Origin: Amphiplicatus sp046296195
Lineage (GTDB): Bacteria > Pseudomonadota > Alphaproteobacteria > Caulobacterales > Parvularculaceae
Direction: 5' to 3'
DNA: 64,000 nt
NCBI GenBank assembly: GCA_046296195.1
Contig: JBKBLR010000001.1
Span: 124,001-188,000, forward strand
In this document: piece by piece, positions 16,173 through 24,985 of the stretch
Position numbering within the stretch: position 1 is the stretch's first letter
Layout: each line of letters begins with the position of its first letter
Position numbers and translations under genes: made by a program
The notes under the pieces: generated by a model
The model's input: only the letters and a program-made list of their open reading frames with translations
What the model was told of the DNA's origin: nothing
The model's database searches: none

Positions 16173-17513
16173 TCAGCCGCTACGCTCAGCCCACAGATCA
16201 TAGTCATCGGCGCCCGTGACGCGCGCACGCACGAGATCGCCGGGCCTCAGCGCCGTTTCCCCTTCGAGGATGACGGCGCCGTCGATTTCCGGCGCATCCG
16301 CGTAGGAGCGACCGACGGCGCCCTCGCCGTCGACTTCGTCGATGAGAATGCTGATTTCGCGGCCGATCCAGCCCTGCAGCAGCGCCGCGGAGATCTCCTG
16401 CTGCGCCTGCATGAAACGGTGGAAACGTTCCTCTTTCACCTCTTCCGGCACAGCGCCGGGGAGATCGTTCGCCGCCGCGCCCTTCACCGGCTCGAACTTG
16501 AAGCAGCCGACGCGATTGAGACGCGCTTCCTTCAGCCAGTCGATGAGGAAGGCGAAGTCTTCCTCCGTCTCGCCAGGAAATCCGACGATGAAGGTCGAGC
16601 GCAAGACCAGCGCCGGGTTGATCGCCCGCCAGCGCTCAATCTGCGCCAGCGTCTTTTCCTGATGCGCGGGGCGGCGCATCGCCTTGAGGACCTTGGGACT
16701 CGCATGCTGGAAGGGGATGTCGAGATAGGGAAGAAGATTTCCTTCCTCCATCAGCGGGATGACCGCATCGACATGAGGATAGGGATAGACATAGTGAAGC
16801 CGCGTCCAGACGCCGAGGCTCTTGAGCCCGCGCGCGAGATCAAGGAACCGGGTTTCGTATTCAAACCCGCGCCAGGAATGGGCGGCGTATTTGAGATCGG
16901 CGCCGTAGGCCGACGTGTCCTGCGAGATGACGAGAAGCTCCTTCACGCCCGCCGCGACGAGCTTCTCGGCTTCCTTCAGCACCGCGTCGATGCGCCGGCT
17001 TTTCAGCCGGCCCCGCATGGCGGGGATGATGCAGAACGAGCAGGAATTGTTGCAGCCCTCTGAGATCTTCAGATAGGCGTAATGGCGCGGGGTGAGCTTC
17101 ACCCCCTGCAGCGGCAGAAGGTCGAAGAAGGGATCATGCGGCGCCGGCGCGGCGTCGTGCACCGCTTCCATCACCGCTTCATATTGATGCGGCCCGGTGA
17201 CCGCCATCACCTTCGGATGCGCGGCGCGGATGACGTCCTCTTCGGCGCCGAGGCATCCGGTCACGATCACCCGTCCGTTCTCGGCGATCGCCTCGCCGAT
17301 GGCGTCGAGGGATTCAGCGCGCGCGCTGTCGAGAAAGCCGCAAGTGTTGACGAGCACCGCGTCCGCGCCCTTGTAGTCGGGCGCGATCTCGTAACCCTCG
17401 GCCTTGAGGCGCGTCACGATGCGTTCGGAATCGACCAGCGCCTTCGGACAGCCGAGGCTGACGACGCCGATGCGCGGCGGCTGTTTCGGGTCCTTCGGGC
17501 GGGGCGCGGTCAT
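16173..17513 (-). CDS. rimO: Ribosomal protein S12 methylthiotransferase RimO
   Basis: A radical-SAM enzyme that adds a methylthio group to the conserved Asp of ribosomal protein S12. The 446-residue chain has the three expected domains: the N-terminal UPF0004 domain with cluster cysteines Cys22, Cys58 and Cys87, the radical-SAM core with Cys154-x3-Cys158-x2-Cys161 (SEGCNNSCSFC), and a C-terminal TRAM domain (GREISILIDEVDGEGAVGRS, then RVTGADDYDLWAE). MRGRLKSR and DIPFQHASPKVLKAMRR distinguish RimO from MiaB. First gene of a leftward run that continues into DUF885 and phoR-phoU-phoB. Confidence 0.96.
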   Translation of the reverse strand: MTAPRPKDPKQPPRIGVVSLGCPKALVDSERIVTRLKAEGYEIAPDYKGADAVLVNTCGFLDSARAESLDAIGEAIAENGRVIVTGCLGAEEDVIRAAHPKVMAVTGPHQYEAVMEAVHDAAPAPHDPFFDLLPLQGVKLTPRHYAYLKISEGCNNSCSFCIIPAMRGRLKSRRIDAVLKEAEKLVAAGVKELLVISQDTSAYGADLKYAAHSWRGFEYETRFLDLARGLKSLGVWTRLHYVYPYPHVDAVIPLMEEGNLLPYLDIPFQHASPKVLKAMRRPAHQEKTLAQIERWRAINPALVLRSTFIVGFPGETEEDFAFLIDWLKEARLNRVGCFKFEPVKGAAANDLPGAVPEEVKEERFHRFMQAQQEISAALLQGWIGREISILIDEVDGEGAVGRSYADAPEIDGAVILEGETALRPGDLVRARVTGADDYDLWAERSG

Positions 17514-17553
17514 GACCGGCGCGCTCTAGCGCAAGCGCCCCGCCAGCGAAAGC

Positions 17554-18003
17554 TCACGCCCGCCGGCGCACCGCAATCAGCGTGAAGATGATCCCGCCAG
17601 CCGCCCCGGCGACCGCCTGCAGGGCGAGATCGGCGGGATCACGGGCCCCGAAAAAGGCCCCGACGCCGCCGCCGAGCATGACATTCTCGACGAGGTAGAA
17701 GAGCGCCGGCAGCGCGGCCGCCCCGGCGATGACATAGGCGACGGGCGCGAGCGGCTTGACGATGCGTTTGAGGGCGGCGGCGACGGCGAAGGCCACCGCA
17801 AAACAGACGGCGAGGATCGCGATGAAAGGCGAGCCGGCCGCAAGGCCCGAAACATTCATGCCGAAGGTTTCCGCGAGGTTCGCGGGCGTCACCTCGAACC
17901 CCGGATAGGCCGACAGGGTCCGAAGCGTCAGGAACGCGGCCGAGAGAAGAAAGCCGCCGGCGAGCGCCGCCAGAAACCCCGCAAGCACCCGAATGATGGC
18001 CAT
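17554..18003 (-). CDS. Four-helix membrane protein of unknown function
   Basis: A 149-residue protein starting at MAIIRVLAGF (ATG 18003); upstream in-frame codons exist but read as non-coding. Four hydrophobic segments are visible (about 5-25, 48-70, 78-100 and 118-142), with a short hydrophilic loop near residues 30-45 and a basic tail RRRA. I do not recognise the family. It is monocistronic, divergent from a PQQ-type sugar dehydrogenase gene and about 40 bp from the rimO start. Confidence 0.6.
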   Translation of the reverse strand: MAIIRVLAGFLAALAGGFLLSAAFLTLRTLSAYPGFEVTPANLAETFGMNVSGLAAGSPFIAILAVCFAVAFAVAAALKRIVKPLAPVAYVIAGAAALPALFYLVENVMLGGGVGAFFGARDPADLALQAVAGAAGGIIFTLIAVRRRA

Positions 18004-18104
18004 GCCGCCCGCCCCGTTTCCATGCATCGTGACGGCGTCAGCGGTTGACGCCCCGCGCACGCCCTGTTTACGCAACTGCTGACCGATACGCCATGGAGAA
18101 TGAC

Positions 18105-19325
18105 ATGCCTCAGAGCGACCGCCTGTCGCCGTCCCGGCTCGCCCTCCTCGCGGCGAGCGCCATGCTGACGCTCATCGCGGGCTGCGGCGCGAAAGAACCT
18201 GCGGCGGCGGCGCCCGGCAAGGGACAAGGCGGCGGCGACGCAAAACTACAGACGATGATGGCGCCGCCCGCGCCGCAAGGAAGGCTCGCGCTGCGGATCG
18301 AGACCCTCGCCGACGGCCTCGCCAACCCCTGGTCGATCGCCTTCCTTCCGGACGGCTCTATCCTCGTCACCGAGCGACCCGGCCGGCTGCGCGTCATTCG
18401 GGACGACAGGCTGGTCCCCGACCCCGTCGCCGGCGTTCCGGACGTGCTCGCCTGGAACCAGGGCGGGCTTTTCGACGTTCTTCCGCACCCGGACTTTGCG
18501 ACGAATGGGCTGCTCTATCTGAGTTACGCTCATGGAACGCGCGCGGCGAACGGCACGCGCATCGCCCGCGCCCGCTTCGACGGCGCATCCCTGTCGGACC
18601 TCACCGTCCTTTATGACGCCGTCCCCTCTAAGGACACGGGCCATCATTACGGCGCGCGCCTCGCCTGGGGCGGCGACGGCAAGCTTTATGCGACGATCGG
18701 CGAGGGCTCCCGCTACAAGGAGCGCGCGCAGGACATGACGTCGAGCTTCGGCTCGGTCGTCCGCCTCAACGAGGACGGCTCGATCCCCGCTGACAACCCC
18801 GCCTTCGGCGGCGGCGAGCGCAAGGAGCTGTGGACGAAAGGCCACCGTAACGGCCAGGGCCTCGCCTTCGACCCGGCGCGCGGCGTCCTGTGGGAGCATG
18901 AGCATGGGCCGCGCGGCGGCGATGAAATCAACATCATCGAGCGCGGGGCGAATTACGGCTGGCCGCTCGCCAGCTACGGGATCGACTATTCCGGCGCGCG
19001 CATCACACCGTATACGGAATATGCTGGCACGAAGCAGCCGTTCAAATACTGGACGCCGTCGATCGGCCCATCCGGCCTCGCCGTCTACCGGGGTCCCATG
19101 TTCCCCGCCGATTGGGACGGCGACCTTCTCGTCGGGGCGCTCGCTGAGCGGTCGCTGCGCCGCGTCGATTTCGACGGCATGAAAGTCGTCGGCGAGGAAC
19201 GCTATCTGGAGGGAGAACGCGTGCGCGACGTGCGCGTCGGTCCCGAGGGAGCGATCTATGTGACGACCGAGGACCGCGAGGGCGCGGCGACCGGCAAGCT
19301 TCTTCGGCTCTCTCCGGCGCAGTAG
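18105..19325 (+). CDS. PQQ-dependent sugar dehydrogenase (soluble GDH/YliI-like) lipoprotein
   Basis: A 406-residue precursor. The start ATG 18105 has GGAGAA six bases upstream; ATG 18093 is an in-frame alternative. The signal ends in a lipobox (LIAGC). The beta-propeller has the aldose sugar dehydrogenase marks: LANPWSIAFLPDGSILVTER, GGLFDVLPHPDF, KDTGHHYGARLAWGGDGKLY with the catalytic His, and GHRNGQGLAFDP, HEHGPRGGDEIN and NYGWPLASYG for PQQ and calcium binding. It should oxidise aldoses in the periplasm and pass electrons to the respiratory chain. No PQQ synthesis genes are visible here. Confidence 0.9.
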   Translation: MPQSDRLSPSRLALLAASAMLTLIAGCGAKEPAAAAPGKGQGGGDAKLQTMMAPPAPQGRLALRIETLADGLANPWSIAFLPDGSILVTERPGRLRVIRDDRLVPDPVAGVPDVLAWNQGGLFDVLPHPDFATNGLLYLSYAHGTRAANGTRIARARFDGASLSDLTVLYDAVPSKDTGHHYGARLAWGGDGKLYATIGEGSRYKERAQDMTSSFGSVVRLNEDGSIPADNPAFGGGERKELWTKGHRNGQGLAFDPARGVLWEHEHGPRGGDEINIIERGANYGWPLASYGIDYSGARITPYTEYAGTKQPFKYWTPSIGPSGLAVYRGPMFPADWDGDLLVGALAERSLRRVDFDGMKVVGEERYLEGERVRDVRVGPEGAIYVTTEDREGAATGKLLRLSPAQ

Positions 19326-19339
19326 CGCCTGCCTGGCCG

Positions 19340-19441
19340 TCAGCGCGCGAGGAGCCCGAGCGCGAACGCCGCCGCCATGACGAGCGCGGCGTTGACCGCC
19401 GATGCGGTCGTGAAGAGGATGACTTCCGAGAACGACTTCAT
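19340..19441 (-). CDS. Candidate 33-residue membrane microprotein
   Basis: A short frame starting at ATG 19441, too short for normal gene callers: a charged start MKSFSEVILF, then one hydrophobic helix rich in Ala/Leu/Val (about residues 8-30) and a terminal Leu-Ala-Arg. A GGGGG stretch eight bases upstream is only a fair ribosome site. It lies alone in the 201-bp gap between two converging genes. Composition suits a single-span membrane peptide, but nothing else proves expression. Confidence 0.3.
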   Translation of the reverse strand: MKSFSEVILFTTASAVNAALVMAAAFALGLLAR

Positions 19442-19526
19442 GGCGAACCCCCGGCGTAACGCCATAAACATTGCCTAAAAGTCATTAAGGAAGGCCGGTT
19501 CGCATCGGAACAATTGTAATCGCCGG

Positions 19527-20423
19527 TCACGCCGTCTTGCGCCGGCCGCGCCACCAGACGCGCAGGATCGACAGCACGACGAGGACGAGGATGAGAGTCG
19601 GCCAGGCGCGCGCGACGAAGGTCACCGCCTCGGCGAGCGACTGCATCGAGGTGCGCCCGAAGCCCTGGAACGCCTCGGCGAGCGGCTTCCACATGCTGAC
19701 CGAGGTCTCGGGGTCGGAACTGTAGCTGATCGACAGGGACGACATCGAAACGCGCGCCTCCGCCGCATCGAGCTGCGCGGTCATCGCGTCAATCTCACCC
19801 TGTACGTCGGCGAGCGCGCGTTCGGCGGCGAGAATGTCGTTGAGCGAGCCCTCGCGCGTTTCGAGCAGCGTTTTGATCCGTTCACGCAGCGTCTTCTTCG
19901 CGTCGAGGCGCGCCGAGGTGTCGATGATGTATTGAGTCAGGTCTTCGGCGCTGACGGTGTTCGCCGTCACTTCGCCGTCGAACTTCTGGGCGTCGCCGAC
20001 GATCGTTTCACGGAAGCCTTCGAGCCATTTCGGCTCGGCGCGAAGGTTCAGATAGGCGGACACCTGATCCTCGCCATAGGAATTGACCGAGGACCCCATC
20101 ACCTGACAGACGGCGGGCCCGGCGTCGATGCAGGCTTTCTCATGCGCCTTGGCGAGCGGGGCGATCGCGCCTTTCGGCGCCTCGATCGACATCGAATAGG
20201 AATAGGCGAGCATCACGCCGGCGTTCGCGGCATCCCCGCCCTGACCCGGCGGCGGCGCCGGCGACACCGCGGCGTCGCCGGCATAGGCGGCGCGCGCTGA
20301 TTCCTTCGCCATCATGCCTTCGGACGGGGCGGCGGCGTAATCGTTCCTTCCCTCGGAACAGGCGGCAAGCACGACGGCGGACGCCGCGGCGAGCGCGAAA
20401 CGGCCAACGAAAACGGTCTTCAT
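19527..20423 (-). CDS. DUF4349 domain lipoprotein
   Basis: A 298-residue precursor whose signal ends in LAAC, giving a lipoprotein. After a flexible segment comes the DUF4349 domain (about 75-255): ANAGVMLAYSYSMSIEAPKG, then YLNLRAEPKWLEGF, and a long coiled coil (about 170-225; LDAKKTLRERIKTLLETREG, AERALADVQGEIDAMTAQLD). A transmembrane helix near the C-terminus (ARAWPTLILVLVVLSILRVW) is followed by basic residues. DUF4349 proteins resemble periplasmic coiled-coil adaptor subunits, but no transport partner adjoins. Function unknown. Confidence 0.82.
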   Translation of the reverse strand: MKTVFVGRFALAAASAVVLAACSEGRNDYAAAPSEGMMAKESARAAYAGDAAVSPAPPPGQGGDAANAGVMLAYSYSMSIEAPKGAIAPLAKAHEKACIDAGPAVCQVMGSSVNSYGEDQVSAYLNLRAEPKWLEGFRETIVGDAQKFDGEVTANTVSAEDLTQYIIDTSARLDAKKTLRERIKTLLETREGSLNDILAAERALADVQGEIDAMTAQLDAAEARVSMSSLSISYSSDPETSVSMWKPLAEAFQGFGRTSMQSLAEAVTFVARAWPTLILVLVVLSILRVWWRGRRKTA

Positions 20424-20524
20424 GACGGTTCCCCTTGAAGCGGCTCGAGGCCGCAAGCGCCGTATTTATCGAAAGGAAGGGCGGCGCGCCAGCGGCGGGA
20501 ACCGGGCGGATTGAAGGCGGCCGC

Positions 20525-21391
20525 TCAAAACCCGCGCAGCGGCGCCGAGGCGCTGCGCTGCAGCCAGTTCCACTCCGGATAGCGGGCCCCGGCCTCGACC
20601 AGATGCAGCGTATAGGCCATGCGCGGGCGCGCCGAGCGGTTCGCACGGCTCATATGCGGCGCGCGGCCTGAGAAGATCACAAGGTCGCCGACGCCGGCGG
20701 GCGCCGCGACGCGGCGATCCTCCGGGTAGGGCGCATCATCGAGCGTCACCATCTCCGTCCCGCCCTCCGGCTTCCGGCGGAACAGCCGCCGCAGCGGGCC
20801 CTTATGGTCGCCCGGAATGAATTCCATGCAGCCGTTCTCGAGCGTCGCCTCGTCGAGCGCCACCCAGAAGCCGACGCAGCTTTCAGGCTCGGTGAAAAGG
20901 AAGGTCGAATCCTGATGGCAGGTCACCTCCCCGCCGATGCCGGGCGGCTTCATGATCACCATCGACTGAAGGAGCCGCGGATCGAGAAAGCCGACAGCAT
21001 CCGCCGCCGCTTTCATCTTCTGCGAGCGCGAGAAGGCTGCAAAAACGGGATCGAGATCATGGAGCGCGTGCCCGATCTTGTTGACCGCCTCCCGCTTGGC
21101 CCGCTTCAGCCGCCCGGCGCGGTCGAACGCCTCCTCCTCAAGGAAGAAGCTGATGCGGTCGCCGGAGGAGAGGAAATAGTCGTCCGCCGCATGGCTCTGG
21201 GTCGTCGTCGAAAAGACCGTGCGATGAAGGTCGATGTCGAACGCATCGATGAGCGCGAAGGCGCGCGCCTTCAAGGCGGCGCATTCCGCGGCGCTCGCAA
21301 AGCCGCGAACGACGACGACGCCCGCCTCGTCAAAGGCGCCCGCGAGCGCGTGCGCCGCAAAACCGCCGGCGTCGAATTCAGGCAGCATCAT
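20525..21391 (-). CDS. Phytanoyl-CoA dioxygenase (PhyH) family oxygenase
   Basis: A 288-residue Fe(II)/2-oxoglutarate enzyme. The metal triad is visible as His159-x-Asp161 (TCHQDSTFLF) and His246 (GRAPHMSRANRS), and the Arg in NRSARPRMAYTLH fits 2-oxoglutarate binding. The MKPPGIGGEVTCHQD context and ENGCMEFIPGDHKGPL match the PhyH group active on acyl-CoAs or small secondary metabolites. Two adjacent ATGs (21391, 21388) are possible starts; neither has a strong ribosome site. It is a single gene, divergent from a small lipoprotein gene. Substrate not inferable. Confidence 0.85.
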   Translation of the reverse strand: MMLPEFDAGGFAAHALAGAFDEAGVVVVRGFASAAECAALKARAFALIDAFDIDLHRTVFSTTTQSHAADDYFLSSGDRISFFLEEEAFDRAGRLKRAKREAVNKIGHALHDLDPVFAAFSRSQKMKAAADAVGFLDPRLLQSMVIMKPPGIGGEVTCHQDSTFLFTEPESCVGFWVALDEATLENGCMEFIPGDHKGPLRRLFRRKPEGGTEMVTLDDAPYPEDRRVAAPAGVGDLVIFSGRAPHMSRANRSARPRMAYTLHLVEAGARYPEWNWLQRSASAPLRGF

Positions 21392-21499
21392 GACCAAATT
21401 TGAACCGGACTGGGCGGCGAAGGCAATCGGGCCGCGCCCGTCCGGCTAAGATAAAATTCATCGAAGCCTGCGAAACCGGAGCGCACCGCTTTAGATGAC

Positions 21500-22144
21500 A
21501 TGATGCCGAAAATCCGCCTCATCCTCGCCGCCGCCTTAGCGCTGGCGGCGGCCGGTTGCGCCGAGCCCGCTGCGGTCGCCATCGACGCTGACACGCCGAC
21601 GCTTGACCCGCTGCCGCTCGACAGGCGCATTGTCTACGTCAAGGACTATGTCGCAGCCGGCGCCAAGGTGACGAAGCACGCCGCCGTCTTCGGCAACTGG
21701 GCCGCTGAATGCAGCTGGAGCCGCGGCGGCGCGCGCGAGGAGGTCTCCTGGTGCGACGTCTATCCTTGGAACGGCAAGCTGCCCAAGCGCCAGTCGGTCC
21801 TGACGCCTTATGCCGATCGCGCCACGGTTCAGTATTTCCAGAAGAAGCCGGCGAAGATCGTTCTCAACACCGCCGCACGCGAGGCCGATGGCGGACTGCG
21901 CTACGCCTGCGGCGGGCTCGAATGGCGTGACGATGGGCGCGGCGCCCATCTCAAATTCTTTTATGACGAAGAGGCGAAGCGGTTCGTCAACCAGATGCGG
22001 GCGTCGGATTGCAAGATCATCTATCGCGCCAAGGGCGCCGCGTCTCAAACCGAAATCGTCAGGATCGCCCGCGGCTTCAGTCAGGCGAATGACTACGCTT
22101 TCAGTTTTTCGTCCTATCCGAAACCCGTTGAGTCGCCGCGCTGA
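21500..22144 (+). CDS. Lipoprotein of unknown function
   Basis: A 214-residue precursor with a lipobox (LAAAGC) after a short signal. The mature part has a set of Trp/Cys residues (FGNWAAECSWSRGGAREEVS, then WCDVYPWNGK) and later YACGGLEWRDDG and MRASDCKIIYR, suggesting one or two disulfides in a compact beta-rich domain. The GNW and SWC pattern is reminiscent of invasion-associated locus B-like envelope proteins, but the match is not strong enough to name it. Ends 6 bp from the convergent cysS stop. Confidence 0.6.
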   Translation: MMPKIRLILAAALALAAAGCAEPAAVAIDADTPTLDPLPLDRRIVYVKDYVAAGAKVTKHAAVFGNWAAECSWSRGGAREEVSWCDVYPWNGKLPKRQSVLTPYADRATVQYFQKKPAKIVLNTAAREADGGLRYACGGLEWRDDGRGAHLKFFYDEEAKRFVNQMRASDCKIIYRAKGAASQTEIVRIARGFSQANDYAFSFSSYPKPVESPR

Positions 22145-22150
22145 CCGCCG

Positions 22151-23524
22151 TCAGACCCGCCGCCAGGTCGCGCCGTTCGGCCCGTCCTCGATGACGATCC
22201 CTTGCGCAGCGAGGTCGTCGCGGATGCGGTCCGACGTCTTGAAGTCTTTCGCGTTCCTCGCTGCGGCGCGCATCGCCAGCATCGCTTCGATTTCCCCGGC
22301 GCTGAGCGCGCCCTCGCCGGGCGGCGTCCATTTGAACCACGCTTCGGGCTCGGCCGCGAAAAAGCCCATCAGCCGGCCCGCCGCTTTGAGGCGCGCCGCC
22401 GCGCGCTTCTTCGCGTCGCCCGCCATCTGCATGGCGATGTCGCGCAGTTCATGGAGGCCCGCGATCGCCTCGGGCGTGTTCATGTCGTCTTCGAGCGCAA
22501 GGATGACGCTCTCGGGCGGCTCCGCCTCGCCTCCCGGCGCCTCGGCGAGGAGGCGGTAGAAGCGATCGAGCTGCTTCTTCGACTGTTCGATGAGGGCGTC
22601 CGTCCAGTCGAGCGGCTGGCGGTAATGCGCCGACAGCAGCGCGAAGCGCAGCGTCTCGCCATGATGGACCTTAAGGAGGTCACGCGGCAGGGCGACATTG
22701 CCGAGCGATTTCGACATCTTGTCGGCGCCCATGGTGAGAAAGCCGTTATGCAGCCAGTAGCGGGCGAGCGGCGCGCCGTGATGGGCGCAAGCTGACTGCG
22801 CGATCTCGTTCTCATGATGCGGGAATTTGAGGTCCTGCCCGCCGCCATGGATGTCGACCGTAGGCCCGAAGGCCTTTGCGATCATCGCCGAGCATTCGAT
22901 GTGCCAGCCAGGACGTCCGCGTCCCCAGGGGCTCTCCCAGCCTGGCTCATCCGCCGCCGACGGCTTCCACAAGACGAAGTCCGCCGGGTTTTCCTTGTAC
23001 GGAGCGACCTCCACCCGCGCCCCGGCGATCATGTCGTCCAGGCTGACGCCGGACAGACGCCCATAGGCGGGAAAGGACGCGGTGCGGAAGAGAACATGCT
23101 CCTCCGCCGCATAGGCGCACCCAACGCGCATCAGCGCCTCGATGAGCGCGATCATCTCGCCGATATGGCCGGTCGCCGTCGGTTTCAGCGTCGGGGGGAG
23201 CGCGCCGAAGGCGGCGAGCTCTTCATCGTAGATGGCGGCGTATTTGGCCGTGATCTCACGGATCGGCGCCCCCGTCTCGCGGGCCCGCCTGATGATCTTG
23301 TCGTCGATGTCGGTGAAGTTCCGCGCGTAGACGACATGCCCCTCGCCATAGCGCCGGCGCAGCAGCCGGAAGAGGAGGTCGAAAACGACGGCGGCGCGGA
23401 AATTGCCGATATGGGCGTGATTGTAGACGGTCGGCCCGCAGACATACATCGTCACCCGCTTGTCATCGGCGGGAACGAAAACGCGCTTCTCACGCGTCAG
23501 GCTGTCGTAAAATTCGAGCGCCAT
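22151..23524 (-). CDS. cysS: Cysteinyl-tRNA synthetase
   Basis: Charges tRNA-Cys. The 457-residue class I synthetase has HIGN at 38-41, KMSKS at 269-273 and the four zinc ligands in place (Cys29 in MYVCGPTVYN, Cys211 in WHIECSAM, His236 and Glu240 in FPHHENEIAQ). DIHGGGQDLKFPHHENEIAQ is diagnostic. Length and domain order are normal, with the anticodon-binding domain at the C-terminus (VLALEDDMNTPEAIAGL-like region). Starts at ATG 23524 with AGGAT upstream. Single gene. Confidence 0.97.
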   Translation of the reverse strand: MALEFYDSLTREKRVFVPADDKRVTMYVCGPTVYNHAHIGNFRAAVVFDLLFRLLRRRYGEGHVVYARNFTDIDDKIIRRARETGAPIREITAKYAAIYDEELAAFGALPPTLKPTATGHIGEMIALIEALMRVGCAYAAEEHVLFRTASFPAYGRLSGVSLDDMIAGARVEVAPYKENPADFVLWKPSAADEPGWESPWGRGRPGWHIECSAMIAKAFGPTVDIHGGGQDLKFPHHENEIAQSACAHHGAPLARYWLHNGFLTMGADKMSKSLGNVALPRDLLKVHHGETLRFALLSAHYRQPLDWTDALIEQSKKQLDRFYRLLAEAPGGEAEPPESVILALEDDMNTPEAIAGLHELRDIAMQMAGDAKKRAAARLKAAGRLMGFFAAEPEAWFKWTPPGEGALSAGEIEAMLAMRAAARNAKDFKTSDRIRDDLAAQGIVIEDGPNGATWRRV

Positions 23525-23762
23525 CGGGGGGCTTGCTATCCTAAATCTTGCGCCGGCGGAATGCCGAGGCCGCAGATGTTGCGAGGCCCTCCAGAAAATC
23601 TCCGCCGCACATCAGTTTTCCGCCAACCCCTCACGCGATTGGCACTTGGCGCGGCGGCGATCCGCCCTTAGCTTTCCAGCGTAAGAACCAACGCAACAGA
23701 GCCGCGTCTCTCCCACCCGAGATCCGCGAATTCGTAATCGCCGCTGACGATAGGACAGGCCC

Positions 23763-24392
23763 ATGACCGCCATTGCCTACGATACGCTTGCGCGCGCCCA
23801 TTCCGACGAGGACGGGCGCCTGTCGGACCGGCCGAGCCGGGCGGAGGCGGAAGCCGCGGTCAGAACGCTCATCCGCTGGGCGGGCGACGACCCGACGCGC
23901 GAAGGGCTGATCGACACCCCGAAGCGGGTCGTCAAAGCCTATGAAGAATGGTTCGCGGGCTATGACGAGGACGCCGACGCGATCCTTGCCCGCACCTTCG
24001 ACGAGGTCGAGGGCTATGACGACATCGTGCTCGTGAAGGACATCAGGCTCGAGAGCACCTGCGAGCACCACATGGCGCCGATCATCGGCAAAGCGCATAT
24101 CGCTTACCTGCCGTCCGAGCGCGTCGTCGGGCTCTCCAAGCTCGCCCGGCTCGTGGACGTCTTTTCAAAGCGCCTGCAGGTGCAGGAAAAGCTGACCGCG
24201 CAGATCGCCGCCGCCCTGCAGGCCGCGCTGAACCCGCGGGGCGTCGCGGTGATGATCGAGGCCGAGCATCACTGCATGTCAACGAGAGGCGTTTACCGCC
24301 ACGGCGCCGATACGGTGACGACGCGCTTCACCGGCGCCTTCCTCACAGAGCCGCGCCTTGAGGAGCGGTTCTTGCGCCTCATCCGGGCTTAA
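23763..24392 (+). CDS. folE: GTP cyclohydrolase I
   Basis: Converts GTP to 7,8-dihydroneopterin triphosphate, the first step of tetrahydrofolate synthesis. The 209-residue protein has the zinc ligands Cys100 and His103 (STCEHHMAP) and Cys171 (EAEHHCMSTRG), plus the GLSKLARLVDVFSKRLQVQE helix. Length is standard for the type IA enzyme. ATG 23763 has AGGA upstream; the 238-bp 5-prime region to cysS holds no other gene. The stop overlaps the stop of the converging DsbA-fold gene by 3-4 bp. Confidence 0.97.
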   Translation: MTAIAYDTLARAHSDEDGRLSDRPSRAEAEAAVRTLIRWAGDDPTREGLIDTPKRVVKAYEEWFAGYDEDADAILARTFDEVEGYDDIVLVKDIRLESTCEHHMAPIIGKAHIAYLPSERVVGLSKLARLVDVFSKRLQVQEKLTAQIAAALQAALNPRGVAVMIEAEHHCMSTRGVYRHGADTVTTRFTGAFLTEPRLEERFLRLIRA

Positions 24393-24985
24393 GCCCGCAG
24401 CGCTTCCTCGACCTCACCCAGCCGGTCCTTGCCGAACCACATCTCGCCGCCGACAAAGAAGGTCGGGATGCCGAAGGCCCCGCGCGCAACCGCGCCCTCG
24501 GTGTTCGCGATCAGCACGGCCTTGACCTCCGGCTCGTTTGCAGCGGCAAGAAGGCGCTCGGCCGGCAGGCCCGCGGCGCAGAGAACCTCGCCGATGACGG
24601 CGGGATCGTCCATCTTCCGTCCTTCCTCCCACATCGCCGGGAACAACGCTTCCATGACCGGCGCCAGAAGGCCGTCGCGCCGGGCGGCGACAGCGATGCG
24701 CATCATCATCAGCGTATTGACCGGGAAATGCGGATTCATCTGAAACCGCGTCAGGCCGTGGCGCGCAATGAAGCGGCGCATCTCCAGCATCTCATAGGCC
24801 ATTTTCGCTGGAATGCCGGCGTTCGCCGTCATCGGCGACTGGTTACCGGTCGCCTTGAAGATGCCGCCGAGAAGGCAGGGAACCGGGTCGAACGCCGCGC
24901 CCGTGCGCGCCTCGATTTCGGGGAGAACCTTCCACGCTAGATAAGCGTTGGGGCTGCCGAAATCAAAAATGAATTCCGCCTTCAC
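24389..24985 (-). CDS. DsbA-fold 2-hydroxychromene-2-carboxylate isomerase family protein
   Basis: A kappa-class GST/DsbA-fold protein of 198 residues. The N-terminus EFIFDFGSPNAYLAWKVLPE has the Ser that replaces the CxxC of DsbA and activates glutathione; AFGIPTFFVGGEMWFGKDRL with the cis-Pro is the second family mark. I use GTG 24985, which overlaps the SDR stop (GTGA) and sits five bases from AAGGAG; ATG 24988 is an alternative but too near the ribosome site. Relatives isomerise hydroxychromene carboxylates in naphthalene catabolism, but most, as here, lie outside catabolic clusters. Coupled to the SDR upstream. Confidence 0.85.
   Translation of the reverse strand: MKAEFIFDFGSPNAYLAWKVLPEIEARTGAAFDPVPCLLGGIFKATGNQSPMTANAGIPAKMAYEMLEMRRFIARHGLTRFQMNPHFPVNTLMMMRIAVAARRDGLLAPVMEALFPAMWEEGRKMDDPAVIGEVLCAAGLPAERLLAAANEPEVKAVLIANTEGAVARGAFGIPTFFVGGEMWFGKDRLGEVEEALRA

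Noticed and set aside
23630..23660. TTGGCACTTGG, resembling a sigma54 -24 box upstream of folE.
   Set aside because: No TTGC at the -12 position with correct spacing.
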